Positions 51,988 to 60,891 of a DNA stretch of 64,000 nucleotides are shown here, one piece after another. The position numbers and the translations under genes were made by a program. The stretch's first letter is position 1, and each line of letters starts with the position of its first letter. The stretch spans positions 1 through 64,000 of the forward strand of contig DAOUPZ010000009.1 of NCBI GenBank assembly GCA_030625885.1, read 5' to 3'. The notes beneath the pieces were generated by a model. The model had not been told where the DNA came from and ran no database searches. It saw only the letters and a list, made by a program, of their open reading frames with translations. Origin of the DNA: Clostridia bacterium (GTDB lineage Bacteria > Bacillota > DAOUPZ01).

Positions 51988-53025
51988 ATGGAATATAATA
52001 GGAAACTTGGTTTCAAAATGGCTGTTATACTTGTTACGTTATTAGGCGTATTTCTTTTCAGCGGATGTGGGAGAAAAGAAGAACAACAAACGATTAATGC
52101 TATTTCACATTCTGTAGAAGATATTGTTGCTTTAGAAGAGCAAACGCAACAGGTGATTTGCCCGCTTGATCATGTTTCTGTTGAGAACTTAACATACCAG
52201 CGCCCTATTGCTGTCATGATTGAAAATAGTCCTGCCGCAAGACCCCAAGATGGTCTTGCAGCAGCTGAACTGGTTTTTGAAATTCCTGCTGAGGGAGGAA
52301 TTACACGTTTTATGGCTCTATACCAACATACCATTCCTGAACGTATTGGACCCATTCGCAGTGCCCGAGATTATTTTATTCGAAGAGCTTTAGAGTTTGA
52401 CGGTATCTATGTGCATTGTGGGCAAAGCCCTCAAGCGGAAAAGATGTTTCGAGCAGGAAAAGTGGATCATCTTAATGAAATGGGGTTAGGGAAGTTTTTT
52501 TGGCGCATAAAAGATCGAAGGGCGCCACATAACTTGTATAGCAGCATGGAAAAACTCTGTTCTGCTGCATCCTATAAAGGGTATGGTAAAGATTGCGATT
52601 TTGAATCGTATGATTTTTCTTCTGTTTCAATGCAAGGCGGGATTCCAGAAGAAGCCATTAGGATTACTTATCCGAATAGATATTATGTTTCCTATGATTA
52701 TCATGCTGAAGATGATGAATATACGCGCATTATGAATGGCAAACTGCATGCAGACAAAACAACAGGTCAACAGATTAAACCGAAAAATATTGTGGTTCAA
52801 TACGTCTCTATGGCTGTCATTGATTCTGAAGGGCGATTAAAAGTTGATATGGTGGGTAAAGGAAAAGGTATTCTTTTTCAAGGTGGCAAACAATATACGA
52901 TTACCTGGGTGAAACAATCGGAATCAGGATTAACTCGATATTATCAGGAAACAGGAGAACCAGTTACCTTGATGCCGGGTAAAACATGGATTCATGTCGT
53001 GGATCGAAATACGATCGTAAATTGA
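51988..53025 (+). CDS. DUF3048 lipoprotein (YerB-like)
   Basis: 345 residues; signal peptide with lipobox LFSGCG (Cys about 27). DUF3048 features: RPIAVMIENSPAARPQDGL, GGITRFMALYQHTIPERIGPIRSARDYFI, HCGQSPQAE. It should be anchored on the outer face of the membrane. It begins directly at the ymdB stop. Function unknown. Confidence 0.88.
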   Translation: MEYNRKLGFKMAVILVTLLGVFLFSGCGRKEEQQTINAISHSVEDIVALEEQTQQVICPLDHVSVENLTYQRPIAVMIENSPAARPQDGLAAAELVFEIPAEGGITRFMALYQHTIPERIGPIRSARDYFIRRALEFDGIYVHCGQSPQAEKMFRAGKVDHLNEMGLGKFFWRIKDRRAPHNLYSSMEKLCSAASYKGYGKDCDFESYDFSSVSMQGGIPEEAIRITYPNRYYVSYDYHAEDDEYTRIMNGKLHADKTTGQQIKPKNIVVQYVSMAVIDSEGRLKVDMVGKGKGILFQGGKQYTITWVKQSESGLTRYYQETGEPVTLMPGKTWIHVVDRNTIVN

Positions 53026-53038
53026 TAGGCAGAGAGTG

Positions 53039-53095
53039 AACAGCAGGTAGCAGGTAGGGAAAGATTAGAAGACTACTTATACCTGCATTTTTTTG
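53039..53095 (+). repeat. H1 heptamer array
   Basis: AACAGCAGGTAGCAGGTAGG with tail GGAAAGATTAG, and a lone complementary TACCTGC at 53090. Lies between the DUF3048 and DUF1015 genes. Confidence 0.8.
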
Positions 53096-53152
53096 TTCTT
53101 TAGTTTAAATTTCAATTATTTTTGAATATTAATCATTGGAGGGATGAGAGAA

Positions 53153-54400
53153 ATGCCGATTATTAAACCGTTTAAAGCTTATCGGCCTAAGGTGTCTTTG
53201 GCAGGTGAAGTAGCTGCCTTACCTTATGATGTGTTAAATAGTGATGAAGCGCGAAAAATTGTAAGGGAAAATCCATATTCATTTCTGCGAATTGATAAGG
53301 CTGAAGTGGATTTGGAGCCGGAAGTAGACCTATATGATAAAAGGGTTTATAGTAAAGCAAAAGAAAACTTGCATAATATGATCGTTGAGGGCATACTTGT
53401 ACAAGATCATAAGGAAAACTTTTATATTTATCGTCAAATCATGAACGGAACGGTGCAGACAGGATTGGTTGCGTGCACGTCTATTGATGATTATATCAAT
53501 AATCGTATTAAGAAGCACGAATATACCCGTGCTGATAAAGAACTGGATCGAATAAACCACATTGATACTTGTAATGCGAATACAGGCCCAATTTTTCTTG
53601 TATATAAAGAATCAGAAGATGTTAATCGATTGATTACCCAATGGATGAATCATGTACAACCTGTTTATGATTTTAAAGCAGATGATGAGGTTCAACATAC
53701 GGTATGGGTTATTGATGATAAGCAGATGATAGAGCAATTGGTTCATTATTTTGCGTTAATCGATAATTTTTATATTGCTGATGGGCATCATCGGACGGCT
53801 TCAACAGTGAAAGTGGGTCAAAAAAGAAGAGAACAAAATCCCAACTACACGGGGGAAGAAGAATATAACTATTTCTTATCTGTAATATTTCCCCATAATC
53901 AACTAAAAATAATGGATTATAACCGGGTGGTAAAAGATTTAAATGGTTTTTCAAATGATCAGTTCTTAGAAAAAATAGGGGAAAACTTTAATGTGGAACG
54001 TTACATGGATGAAGGACCCTATCAACCAGAAGTGCAATATTCATTTGGTATGTATTTAGAGCATCAATGGTATAAATTAACCGCTAAACCCGGTTCTTTT
54101 TCTCAAGATGATCCTGTTGAAGGATTAGATGTATCCATTTTGCAGAAAAATCTTTTGGAACCCATATTAGGTATAAAAGATCCACGAACCGATAAACGGA
54201 TAGATTTTGTTGGTGGTATTCGCGGACTGAAAGAATTAGAATTAAGAGTTGAAAAAGGAATGAAAGTGGCCTTTTCGATGCATCCTACGACTATAGATGA
54301 TATTATGACCATTTCTGATATTGGAAAAGTAATGCCACCGAAATCAACATGGTTTGAGCCGAAATTAAGGAGTGGGTTATTCATACACTTTTTAGATTAA
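53153..54400 (+). CDS. DUF1015 family protein
   Basis: 415 residues from ATG 53153, with GGAGGGA 8 bases upstream. PIIKPFKAYRPK, VAALPYDVLNSDEAR, YIYRQIMNGTVQTGLVACTSIDDY, KKHEYTRADKELDR, YIADGHHRTASTV and PKSTWFEPKLRSGLFIH are the DUF1015 hallmarks. Cytoplasmic. In other Bacillota such genes occur near D-3-phosphoglycerate dehydrogenase genes, as here (about 3 kb upstream of serA). Activity unknown; a kinase-like role in serine synthesis has been proposed for some members but is not shown here. Confidence 0.85.
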   Translation: MPIIKPFKAYRPKVSLAGEVAALPYDVLNSDEARKIVRENPYSFLRIDKAEVDLEPEVDLYDKRVYSKAKENLHNMIVEGILVQDHKENFYIYRQIMNGTVQTGLVACTSIDDYINNRIKKHEYTRADKELDRINHIDTCNANTGPIFLVYKESEDVNRLITQWMNHVQPVYDFKADDEVQHTVWVIDDKQMIEQLVHYFALIDNFYIADGHHRTASTVKVGQKRREQNPNYTGEEEYNYFLSVIFPHNQLKIMDYNRVVKDLNGFSNDQFLEKIGENFNVERYMDEGPYQPEVQYSFGMYLEHQWYKLTAKPGSFSQDDPVEGLDVSILQKNLLEPILGIKDPRTDKRIDFVGGIRGLKELELRVEKGMKVAFSMHPTTIDDIMTISDIGKVMPPKSTWFEPKLRSGLFIHFLD

Positions 54401-54609
54401 AGGTGCAGGTATGCAATTATCATATAGAACGCATTAAATATTTTCCATTGATTTTAATATTAGGATAAAGTTGGTTAGTTAGAAGTAAAGAACTAAAAAA
54501 TAGTTAAAAATTTATTTATTTCATTTTTCACTATAAAGTTCAAGTAATATATTTAGTATGTTTCATATAGTTGCAGTTTTGTTTTTATCTCTTAATGTTT
54601 TTATCTTTT

Positions 54610-54650
54610 AACTGACAATTGTCAACTAAAAACAACGAAGTTGTTTTTCC
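54610..54650 (+). repeat. H4 remnant and mini-hairpin before cdd
   Basis: AACTGACAATTGTCAACT (H4 palindrome) followed by AAAAACAAC-GAA-GTTGTTTTT at 54628-54648, the same hairpin as at 48133. The rest of the 270-bp spacer is AT-rich with no gene. Confidence 0.7.
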
Positions 54651-54670
54651 GACCGGAGGGAGGTTATTAT

Positions 54671-55066
54671 ATGCTTGAACCTCAAACGTTAATGGCAAAA
54701 GCAAAAGAAGCGCGCTTACACGCCTATGCACCTTATTCAAAATTTAAAGTAGGCGCAGCGCTTGAAGGCAAAAGCGGTCAAATTTACACCGGTTGTAATA
54801 TTGAAAACCAGGCATATGGATCTACAATGTGTGCTGAACGAGTATCACTTTTTAAAGGGATATCTGAAGGGGAAAAAGAATTTGTTCAGTTAGCAATCGT
54901 AGCTGATGTTCCGGATTACTGTTACCCTTGCGGAAATTGCCGTCAGGTACTTATGGAATTTTCACCACAACTAAAAGTTATTATGGGAAATTTAGAGGGT
55001 AAACTTATTGTACGCACGATTGCCGAGCTTTTACCACTCGCTTTTGATTGGAAAGGAGATTTATGA
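54671..55066 (+). CDS. cdd: Cytidine deaminase
   Basis: 131 residues from ATG 54671 (GGAGGGAGG upstream). Zinc site TMCAERVSLFK (about 52-62) and YPCGNCRQVLMEF (about 85-97); AYAPYSKFKVGAAL and GCNIENQAYG bind substrate. It deaminates cytidine and deoxycytidine. Its TGA overlaps the era ATG (ATGA). Confidence 0.95.
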   Translation: MLEPQTLMAKAKEARLHAYAPYSKFKVGAALEGKSGQIYTGCNIENQAYGSTMCAERVSLFKGISEGEKEFVQLAIVADVPDYCYPCGNCRQVLMEFSPQLKVIMGNLEGKLIVRTIAELLPLAFDWKGDL

Positions 55067-55965
55067 TTAATAGAAAAGAACATTATAAATCAGGATTCGT
55101 TTCACTGATTGGACGGCCTAATGTCGGAAAGTCAACGCTCATTAATCAGTTTATGGGGCAAAAATTATTAATTATGTCCGATAAACCGCAAACGACTCGT
55201 AATAAAATTCAATGTATCTATACACAAGATGATGCTCAAATTATTTTTTTAGATACGCCAGGTGTTCATAAACCACAGCACCGGTTAGGAACCTATATGG
55301 TTGACGTAGCAGTTAATACTTTACGTGAAGTGGATGTTATCTTATTTTTAGTAGATGTGACGGCACCTCTGGGTAAGGGAGATCAGTATATTGTAGAAAA
55401 ACTAAAAGGGATGAAAACACCCGTTATTTTAGTACTTAATAAAATTGATTTGCTGAGTCAAGAAAAATTTGAGAAGCAAAAGGCTATTTATGAAACATTA
55501 CATTCGTTTGAAAAAATTATCAGCATATCTGCTCTGGAAAAAACGAATACGAATTTACTCTTAGAAGAAATCATAACTTTATTACCAGAGGGACCACAAT
55601 ACTATCCGGAAGACATGATAACAGATCGTCCAGAACGTTTTATTGTGGGAGAGATGATCCGCGAAAAAGCCCTTCTCCAGACTCGTGATGAGATTCCTCA
55701 TTCTGTTGCTGTAGAAGTTGAAGAAATGAAGGAAAGAGAAGGGCACGACACTGTTTTCGTACGGGCAACAATTTATGTGGAACGGGAGTCTCAAAAAGGG
55801 ATTGTCATTGGTAAGAAAGGTAAATTATTACGTGTTATTGGGGCTGAGGCACGTCAGGAAATTGAAGCTTTATTGGGAACAAAAATATATTTGGAGTTGT
55901 GGGTAAAAGTAAGTAAAGATTGGCGTAATAAGGAACGCACATTGCGAAATTTAGGGTATGAATAG
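55063..55965 (+). CDS. era: GTPase Era
   Basis: 300 residues from ATG 55063 (AAAGGAG upstream). G1 GRPNVGKSTLIN, G2 KPQTTRNKIQ, G3 DTPGVHKP, G4 LNKIDL, G5 ISALEKTN; C-terminal KH domain with VIGKKGKLLRVIGAEARQEIE (about 251-271). It binds 16S rRNA in small-subunit assembly. Confidence 0.96.
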   Translation: MINRKEHYKSGFVSLIGRPNVGKSTLINQFMGQKLLIMSDKPQTTRNKIQCIYTQDDAQIIFLDTPGVHKPQHRLGTYMVDVAVNTLREVDVILFLVDVTAPLGKGDQYIVEKLKGMKTPVILVLNKIDLLSQEKFEKQKAIYETLHSFEKIISISALEKTNTNLLLEEIITLLPEGPQYYPEDMITDRPERFIVGEMIREKALLQTRDEIPHSVAVEVEEMKEREGHDTVFVRATIYVERESQKGIVIGKKGKLLRVIGAEARQEIEALLGTKIYLELWVKVSKDWRNKERTLRNLGYE

Positions 55966-55989
55966 TAAAAATAATTACCTTAAGAAACC

Positions 55990-56018
55990 TTGACAAAGCA
56001 AATATTTTACTATAATAT
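55990..56018 (+). promoter_or_regulatory. Promoter of the serine operon
   Basis: TTGACA at 55990-55995 with overlapping -10 candidates: TATAAT at 56011 (15-base spacer) or TAATAT at 56013 (17-base spacer). Confidence 0.7.
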
Positions 56019-56039
56019 ATACAAAAATAGTAAAATAAT

Positions 56040-56316
56040 AGATATATAGACTGTGAACAGGAATAGTAAAGTATGTACTTTTCTTTAGAGAGCCAATGGA
56101 AGGTGGAAATTGGTGGAAAGTCGTCTTGAATCCGCCTGGGAGTTTGATCAGTGAAACATGAATAGCTGATCACGGATGAATAGTCCGTTATGATATGATT
56201 AGACCTAAATGATGTATTAGGACTAAAGAGACTAAAACAATAATGTTTTAGTGAAACAAGGTGGCACCGCGTGAGATTATTCCCGCCCTTGAAAATTCAA
56301 GGGCGGGATATTTTTA
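56040..56316 (+). promoter_or_regulatory. Serine T-box riboswitch
   Basis: T-box AAGGTGGCACCGCG at 56258-56271 and terminator CCCGCCCTTGAA / TTCAAGGGCGGG with a T-rich end at 56282-56316. Stem I shows the AGTA turn, AGAGAG bulge and distal loop; the specifier loop reads GAA-TCC-G just above the CAGG/CCTG base stem, so the codon is TCC (Ser, 56131-56133). The UGGC bulge expects discriminator G73, as tRNA-Ser has. Both agree with the serine genes downstream. Confidence 0.92.
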
Positions 56317-56363
56317 TTCAAATTAGGCACATGTGCCTTATGAAACTGAAGGGAGGCTTACTA

Positions 56364-57509
56364 GTGATTGATGGAAAACTATTAATGATTCCAGGACCGA
56401 CAATGGTACCTGAGAGAGCACTTCAAGAAGGTAGTAAACAAGTTTTATTTCATCGTTCAACCGAATTTGGAAAGTTATTTGCCGAAGTAAATGAAGGTCT
56501 TCAATATGTTTTTCAGACTCAAAATCCAGTGTTAACTTTTCCTGCTGTGGGAACAGGTGGGTTGGAGGCAACGGTAGCGAATTTGTTTTCACCTGGGGAT
56601 ACGATATTATCTGTGACTACAGGCGTTTTTGGAGAACGTTTTGCTACGATTGCCAAGAACTTCGGCCTTAATGTCTATAAACTTGATTTCCCTTGGGGAC
56701 AAGCAATAGAGCCGGATATGATAAAAAAACAACTGGAACAGCACTCAGAAATAAAAGCCGTTTTTGTAACACATAATGAAACATCTACGGGTGTTGTGAA
56801 TGATCTTGTGGCTATTGGCAAAATCTTGCGTCAATTTAATGTCTTATATGTTGTTGATGCGGTCAGTTCTCTAGGCGGTATTGATTTACAAACAGATGTA
56901 TGGGATATTGATGTAGTGATTACAGCCTCCCAAAAAGCACTAATGAGTCCACCAGGACTTACCTTTATAAGTGTTGGGCCTAGGGCATGGGAAGCGGTGG
57001 AAAAGGCGAAATTACCAAAATATTATTGGGATTTCATTAATGCGAGGAAGTATTTAGAGAAAAAACTACCTCAAAACCCGTATACCCCTGCAGTAACCTT
57101 GATTGCTTCCTTAAATGAAGCTTTAAAAATGATGCGTGAGGAAGGAATGGACGTGATTTTTAATCGTCATCAACGTTTGGCGCATGCCGTTCGTAAGGGT
57201 GTTGAGGGAATGGGGCTTAATTTATTTGCTGCGTCAAATTGTTATTCTAATACCGTAACAGCCATTACGGTTCCCGAAGGGATAGATGGTGATGCTGTAC
57301 GAAAGATCATGAGTGAGCAATATAATGTGGTGGTTGCAGGTGGTCAGGCAAGTTTAAAAGGGAAAATTATTCGAATGGGGCATATGGGATATGTCAATGA
57401 AGATAATGTTTTGACAGCATTACAAGCGTTAGCAGCAGCACTGCAGGATGTTGGTTATAAAGGTCATGTAGAAGACGGTTTAACAAAAGCTAAAGAGATA
57501 TTAGGATAG
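56364..57509 (+). CDS. Class V aminotransferase (serine-pyruvate / phosphoserine type)
   Basis: About 381 residues. GGGAGG at 56350-56356 points to GTG 56364; the frame upstream runs through the T-box terminator. LMIPGPTMVPERALQ, FHRSTEFGKLFAEV, TGGLEATVANLFSPGD, VTHNETSTGV, VVDAVSSLGGIDL and ITASQKALMSPPGL (PLP lysine) are those of the alanine-glyoxylate/serine-pyruvate group. Behind a Ser T-box and before serA, it most likely makes phosphoserine or serine, in place of a normal SerC. Confidence 0.88.
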   Translation: MIDGKLLMIPGPTMVPERALQEGSKQVLFHRSTEFGKLFAEVNEGLQYVFQTQNPVLTFPAVGTGGLEATVANLFSPGDTILSVTTGVFGERFATIAKNFGLNVYKLDFPWGQAIEPDMIKKQLEQHSEIKAVFVTHNETSTGVVNDLVAIGKILRQFNVLYVVDAVSSLGGIDLQTDVWDIDVVITASQKALMSPPGLTFISVGPRAWEAVEKAKLPKYYWDFINARKYLEKKLPQNPYTPAVTLIASLNEALKMMREEGMDVIFNRHQRLAHAVRKGVEGMGLNLFAASNCYSNTVTAITVPEGIDGDAVRKIMSEQYNVVVAGGQASLKGKIIRMGHMGYVNEDNVLTALQALAAALQDVGYKGHVEDGLTKAKEILG

Positions 57510-57530
57510 TGGACGAAAGGAGTGTTAGTT

Positions 57531-59111
57531 ATGAGAGTAATTATTACTGAGCTAATATGTGAAGCAGGTCAAAAAATGCTTCAAAAAGAGGCGCAAGTTG
57601 ATTTAAAGCTTGGGATAGAACGCAAAGAATTATTGAAAATCATTAAAGATTATGATGCAATTATTGTTCGCAGTGCAACTTTAATTGACGAAGAATTTAT
57701 GGAAAAAGCAGAAAATTTGAAGATTGTAGGGCGAGCAGGAACGGGAACTGACAATATTGATGTACCAGCGGCAACTCGAAGAGGGATTATTGTTGCCAAT
57801 ACACCGGAAAGTAACAGTACTTCTGCTGCGGAGCATGCAGTTGCATTAATGATGGCTACCAGTCGAAATATACCACAAGCAAATTCATTTATAAAAGGTG
57901 GAAAGTGGGAGCGTAATCAATTTAAAGGATCAGAATTATATGGCAAAACAGTAGGGATTATTGGTTTAGGCCGGGTGGGGTCAAGAGTAGCAACCCGTCT
58001 AAAAGGGATGGGAATGCGTGTCATCTCCTATGATCCATACATTTCAGAGGAGCGTTTCCGACGTTTTGGGGCAGAGAAAATGGAAAAATTAGAACAACTT
58101 GTTAAAGAGGCGGATTATATTACAGTTCATACGCCTAAAACCGAAGAAACATTTGGCATGATCGGTGAGGAACAATTTGCTATAGCTAAGAAAGGTGTAC
58201 GTGTGGTTAATTGTGCGCGGGGAGGCATTATCAATGAAGACGCTTTATATCAAGCAATTAAAGCAGGCATTGTAGCGAGCGCTGGTATAGACGTTTTTGT
58301 TAAGGAGCCTTCTTGTGGTAATCCTTTATTTGAATTTGATAATGTGATTGTCACCCCGCATTTAGGTGCATCAACTGAGGAAGCCCAAGATCGTGTGGGG
58401 ATTATGATTGCTTCTCAGGTATTGAGTGGATTAAGGGGAGAAATTGTTCCAAATGCACTTAATATGCCGACTTTAATTGATGACGAACTCATTAAGTTAA
58501 AACCGTATTTAACCCTAGCGGAAAAGATGGGTCGGCTCTATTTTCAACTAGAAAAAGAATCCATTGAACGAGTAGAATTAAGTTATAATGGTCCCATTTC
58601 GAATGAAGCAGTAGAAATGATTACCATTTCCTTCTTAAAAGGTTTATTAGAAACTGTTTTATGTGAACGGGTTAATTATGTCAATGCACCACTTTTAGCT
58701 AAGAACAGGGGTGTTAAAGTTTATGAGACCAAAAAGGAAACAACTGAACGGGGATTTATCAATGTAATTGAAGCGAAAATTGTCAATAAGTATGGGGGAG
58801 TGGTTATTGCAGGAACACTCTATGGAGAAAAAGAACCTCGTATTATTCAATTGTATGATTACGGTGTTGATTTTCCCCCTACAGAAAATATGCTGATTAT
58901 AGAAAATATTGATCAACCTGGTATGATTGGAAAAATGGGCATGTTGTTAGGTGAAGAAAATGTCAATATTGCTTCTATGCAGGTTGGAAGAAACTACAAA
59001 GGTAAATTAGCAATGATGAGTATTAATATTGACAATGAAGTGAGTAATGAGACATTAGAGAAAGTTTCTCAATCTGAAGGGATTACCAGTGTGAAGTTTG
59101 TAAAGCTTTAG
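57531..59111 (+). CDS. serA: D-3-phosphoglycerate dehydrogenase
   Basis: 526 residues from ATG 57531 (AAAGGAG upstream). Catalytic domain with VGRAGTGTDNIDVPAA; NAD-binding GIIGLGRVGSRVATRLKGMG (about 146-165); NCARGGIINEDAL; HLGASTEEAQDRVG with the catalytic His; then the intervening domain and a C-terminal ACT domain (IENIDQPGMIGKMGMLLGEE). The long form is feedback-inhibited by serine through ACT. First step of serine synthesis. Confidence 0.95.
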   Translation: MRVIITELICEAGQKMLQKEAQVDLKLGIERKELLKIIKDYDAIIVRSATLIDEEFMEKAENLKIVGRAGTGTDNIDVPAATRRGIIVANTPESNSTSAAEHAVALMMATSRNIPQANSFIKGGKWERNQFKGSELYGKTVGIIGLGRVGSRVATRLKGMGMRVISYDPYISEERFRRFGAEKMEKLEQLVKEADYITVHTPKTEETFGMIGEEQFAIAKKGVRVVNCARGGIINEDALYQAIKAGIVASAGIDVFVKEPSCGNPLFEFDNVIVTPHLGASTEEAQDRVGIMIASQVLSGLRGEIVPNALNMPTLIDDELIKLKPYLTLAEKMGRLYFQLEKESIERVELSYNGPISNEAVEMITISFLKGLLETVLCERVNYVNAPLLAKNRGVKVYETKKETTERGFINVIEAKIVNKYGGVVIAGTLYGEKEPRIIQLYDYGVDFPPTENMLIIENIDQPGMIGKMGMLLGEENVNIASMQVGRNYKGKLAMMSINIDNEVSNETLEKVSQSEGITSVKFVKL

Positions 59112-59151
59112 AAAACTGAAATGGTCTTTATGATCAAAGGAGTTGAACAAT

Positions 59152-59979
59152 GTGGAAAAGTATCCACTATTGATACAGCGACTAGGATATGCTGCAGGTG
59201 TGGGTGAAAAAGACATAAAAGGTGCCATTGATTATGCCGTTTGCAAGGGGTTAAATGTTGTAGAACTAAATATGAATATGCCATATTTCTTTCCAGAGAA
59301 TTATTCATTAGAAGAACGGCAAAAGATAAAGGCATATGCGGCAGAGCAGAAAGTAGAGTTGTCTATACATGCTCCTGAAGATATATCCCTTTTACATCTA
59401 CATGATATTGTCCGTGAAGCAGGGATACTTCGGCTTAAAGAGGTGATCCATTTTGGTGAGGATATTGGTGCGAATCGGATGACGCTGCATATTGGAAATA
59501 GTGTTTGTTTTATGTTTACGGATCATATGCAATATATGCATGAAGTTTTTCCTGAACGCTATAAAGAAATTCTATGTCAGTCTTTAATAGAATTAAGAGA
59601 TTATGCTAAAGGAAAAATGATGATTTGTGTTGAAAATGTAGGCGCTTTTACTCAGAGTGTCGTACAAGAAGTCCTAGATGAATTATTACCTCAAGGGGGG
59701 CTTTATTTAACATGGGACATTGGTCATTCTTATGGTAATCAATTTAAAGAAGATGACTTTTTCCGTAAGCATTTAGACAAAATACGTAATGCTCATATTC
59801 ATGACCATACTGGAACCAAAGATCATCAGGTTTTTGGAGAAGGCATGATTGACTTTGATTATTATTTTGACTTATTTAAGGAATTAGATATCAATCTTAT
59901 TTTTGAAGTACGACCACGAGAAAAAGCCATCGAAAGCATTAATCGATTTAGAGAATTCAATCAAACAGAAGAAGAATAA
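59152..59979 (+). CDS. Sugar phosphate isomerase/epimerase-like TIM-barrel protein
   Basis: About 275 residues; AAGGAG at 59137-59142 is spaced 9 bases from GTG 59152, while TTG 59143 is too close. Xylose-isomerase-like TIM barrel: GLNVVELNMNMPYFFPENYS, ELSIHAPEDISLLHL, MTLHIGNS, ICVENVG, LTWDIGHSYG and NAHIHDHTGTKDHQVFGEG with metal-binding His, Asp and Glu. Substrate not known. It is third behind the serine T-box and may act on a serine-related or one-carbon intermediate; this is inference. Confidence 0.75.
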   Translation: MEKYPLLIQRLGYAAGVGEKDIKGAIDYAVCKGLNVVELNMNMPYFFPENYSLEERQKIKAYAAEQKVELSIHAPEDISLLHLHDIVREAGILRLKEVIHFGEDIGANRMTLHIGNSVCFMFTDHMQYMHEVFPERYKEILCQSLIELRDYAKGKMMICVENVGAFTQSVVQEVLDELLPQGGLYLTWDIGHSYGNQFKEDDFFRKHLDKIRNAHIHDHTGTKDHQVFGEGMIDFDYYFDLFKELDINLIFEVRPREKAIESINRFREFNQTEEE

Positions 59980-60028
59980 AGGGAAGGTCTCATAGTTATA
60001 ACTATGAGACCTTCCCTTTATTCTTCTT
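59969..60028. terminator. 60-bp perfect palindrome spanning the stop codon
   Basis: Two 30-base arms without a loop: 59969-59998 and 59999-60028. The left arm holds the last codons and stop of the isomerase gene (GAAGAATAAAGGGAAGG), and the right arm mirrors them. It would make a very stable terminator-type stem on both strands. Confidence 0.8.
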
Positions 60029-60119
60029 TATAATCAGCTTCATTTTCCTCTACATCAAATGTTTCAAATCAAAGTACAGAATCTTAATGATGAAATAGGG
60101 ATATATTCGTTGTTTTTTA

Positions 60120-60172
60120 ATTGTGAATTATGAATTGTAAATTGTACATTAAAACAGCGTCAGCTGTTTAAT
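60120..60172 (-). repeat. H4' heptamer array and mini-hairpin
   Basis: AATTGTGAATTATGAATTGT+AAATTGTAC (complement of H4) and AAACAGC-GTCA-GCTGTTT at 60152-60169. It touches the stop codon of the stress-protein gene. Confidence 0.75.
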
Positions 60173-60669
60173 TATACTTCATACAATTCGTGAGTTTGTG
60201 TATGGAAAGCACCATATTGTTTGAAACTCTGTATAACAGGATCAATAAATACTTCATCTGTTTCTGCGCCTACAAGAATTTTACCTTCTCGAATAGCATA
60301 TTCATAATATTGGCTTTGTTCTTCTGGAATACCCCAATCAATTAAGGCACCACTTACAGTACCAATGGCTGCACCGGTTAAAACGGCTGTGATGGGGCCG
60401 GCAGCTAATAAAGGACCAATTCCGGGAATAGCAACCAAGCTGGCGCCTAAAGTTAGTCCGGCAATCGCACCGATTAAACCGCCTGCACCTGCTCCCTCTT
60501 TGATTGGGTCACGACCAACATCTTTTCCCGTATCGCCTTCTCTACGATTTATTCCATCCAATGATAAAATTGAAACATCTGTATGATCTAGTTGCATTCC
60601 TTGTACATAACGAACAGCGTCCAGTGCTTCTTGTGTTGTATTGAAGATACCAATTACACGTTTAGTCAT
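60172..60669 (-). CDS. YflT/DUF1269-like general stress protein
   Basis: 165 residues. Starts VIGIFNTTQEALDAVRYVQG, as in the general stress protein 17M/YflT domain, followed by a Gly/Ala-rich hydrophobic region (GAGAGGLIGAIAGLTLGASL and IPGIGPLLAAGPITAVLTGA) that may enter the membrane, then EYAIREGKILVGAETDE. Such proteins rise under stress; biochemical role unknown. GGAGGG precedes the ATG. Confidence 0.8.
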   Translation of the reverse strand: MTKRVIGIFNTTQEALDAVRYVQGMQLDHTDVSILSLDGINRREGDTGKDVGRDPIKEGAGAGGLIGAIAGLTLGASLVAIPGIGPLLAAGPITAVLTGAAIGTVSGALIDWGIPEEQSQYYEYAIREGKILVGAETDEVFIDPVIQSFKQYGAFHTQTHELYEV

Positions 60670-60729
60670 TTAAAATACCCTCCTTTTTAGATTTATATAA
60701 GCAGTTTTGGGTAAATTTCGTTCCTTGTT

Positions 60730-60780
60730 CAGCGGCCGTAGGCTGCGATCTTTCAAGGACAGCAAAGCGATCCTTCTAAT
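60730..60780 (+). repeat. Mini-hairpin and GCGATC-type modules
   Basis: GCGGCC-GTA-GGCTGC and GCGATCTTTCAAGGACAGCA+AAGCGATCCTT. Words resemble the module at 20449-20515. Spacer between a stress gene and a CotS-like gene. Confidence 0.5.
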
Positions 60781-60891
60781 CTAGTTTCTGCAAAAGTATG
60801 GTTACTATTCATTTCTTTTTGCTAGTCTCTAATTCAGTCATATATTTATACTAAATTGATATATATATATAAGTGTAGAGGGGGTCATGAT

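Noticed and set aside
60010-60070. Minus-strand gene ending ...ENEADYKEE
   Set aside because: Only about 15 codons are open before an in-frame stop and no start is present; kept as a possible gene remnant under the palindrome finding.
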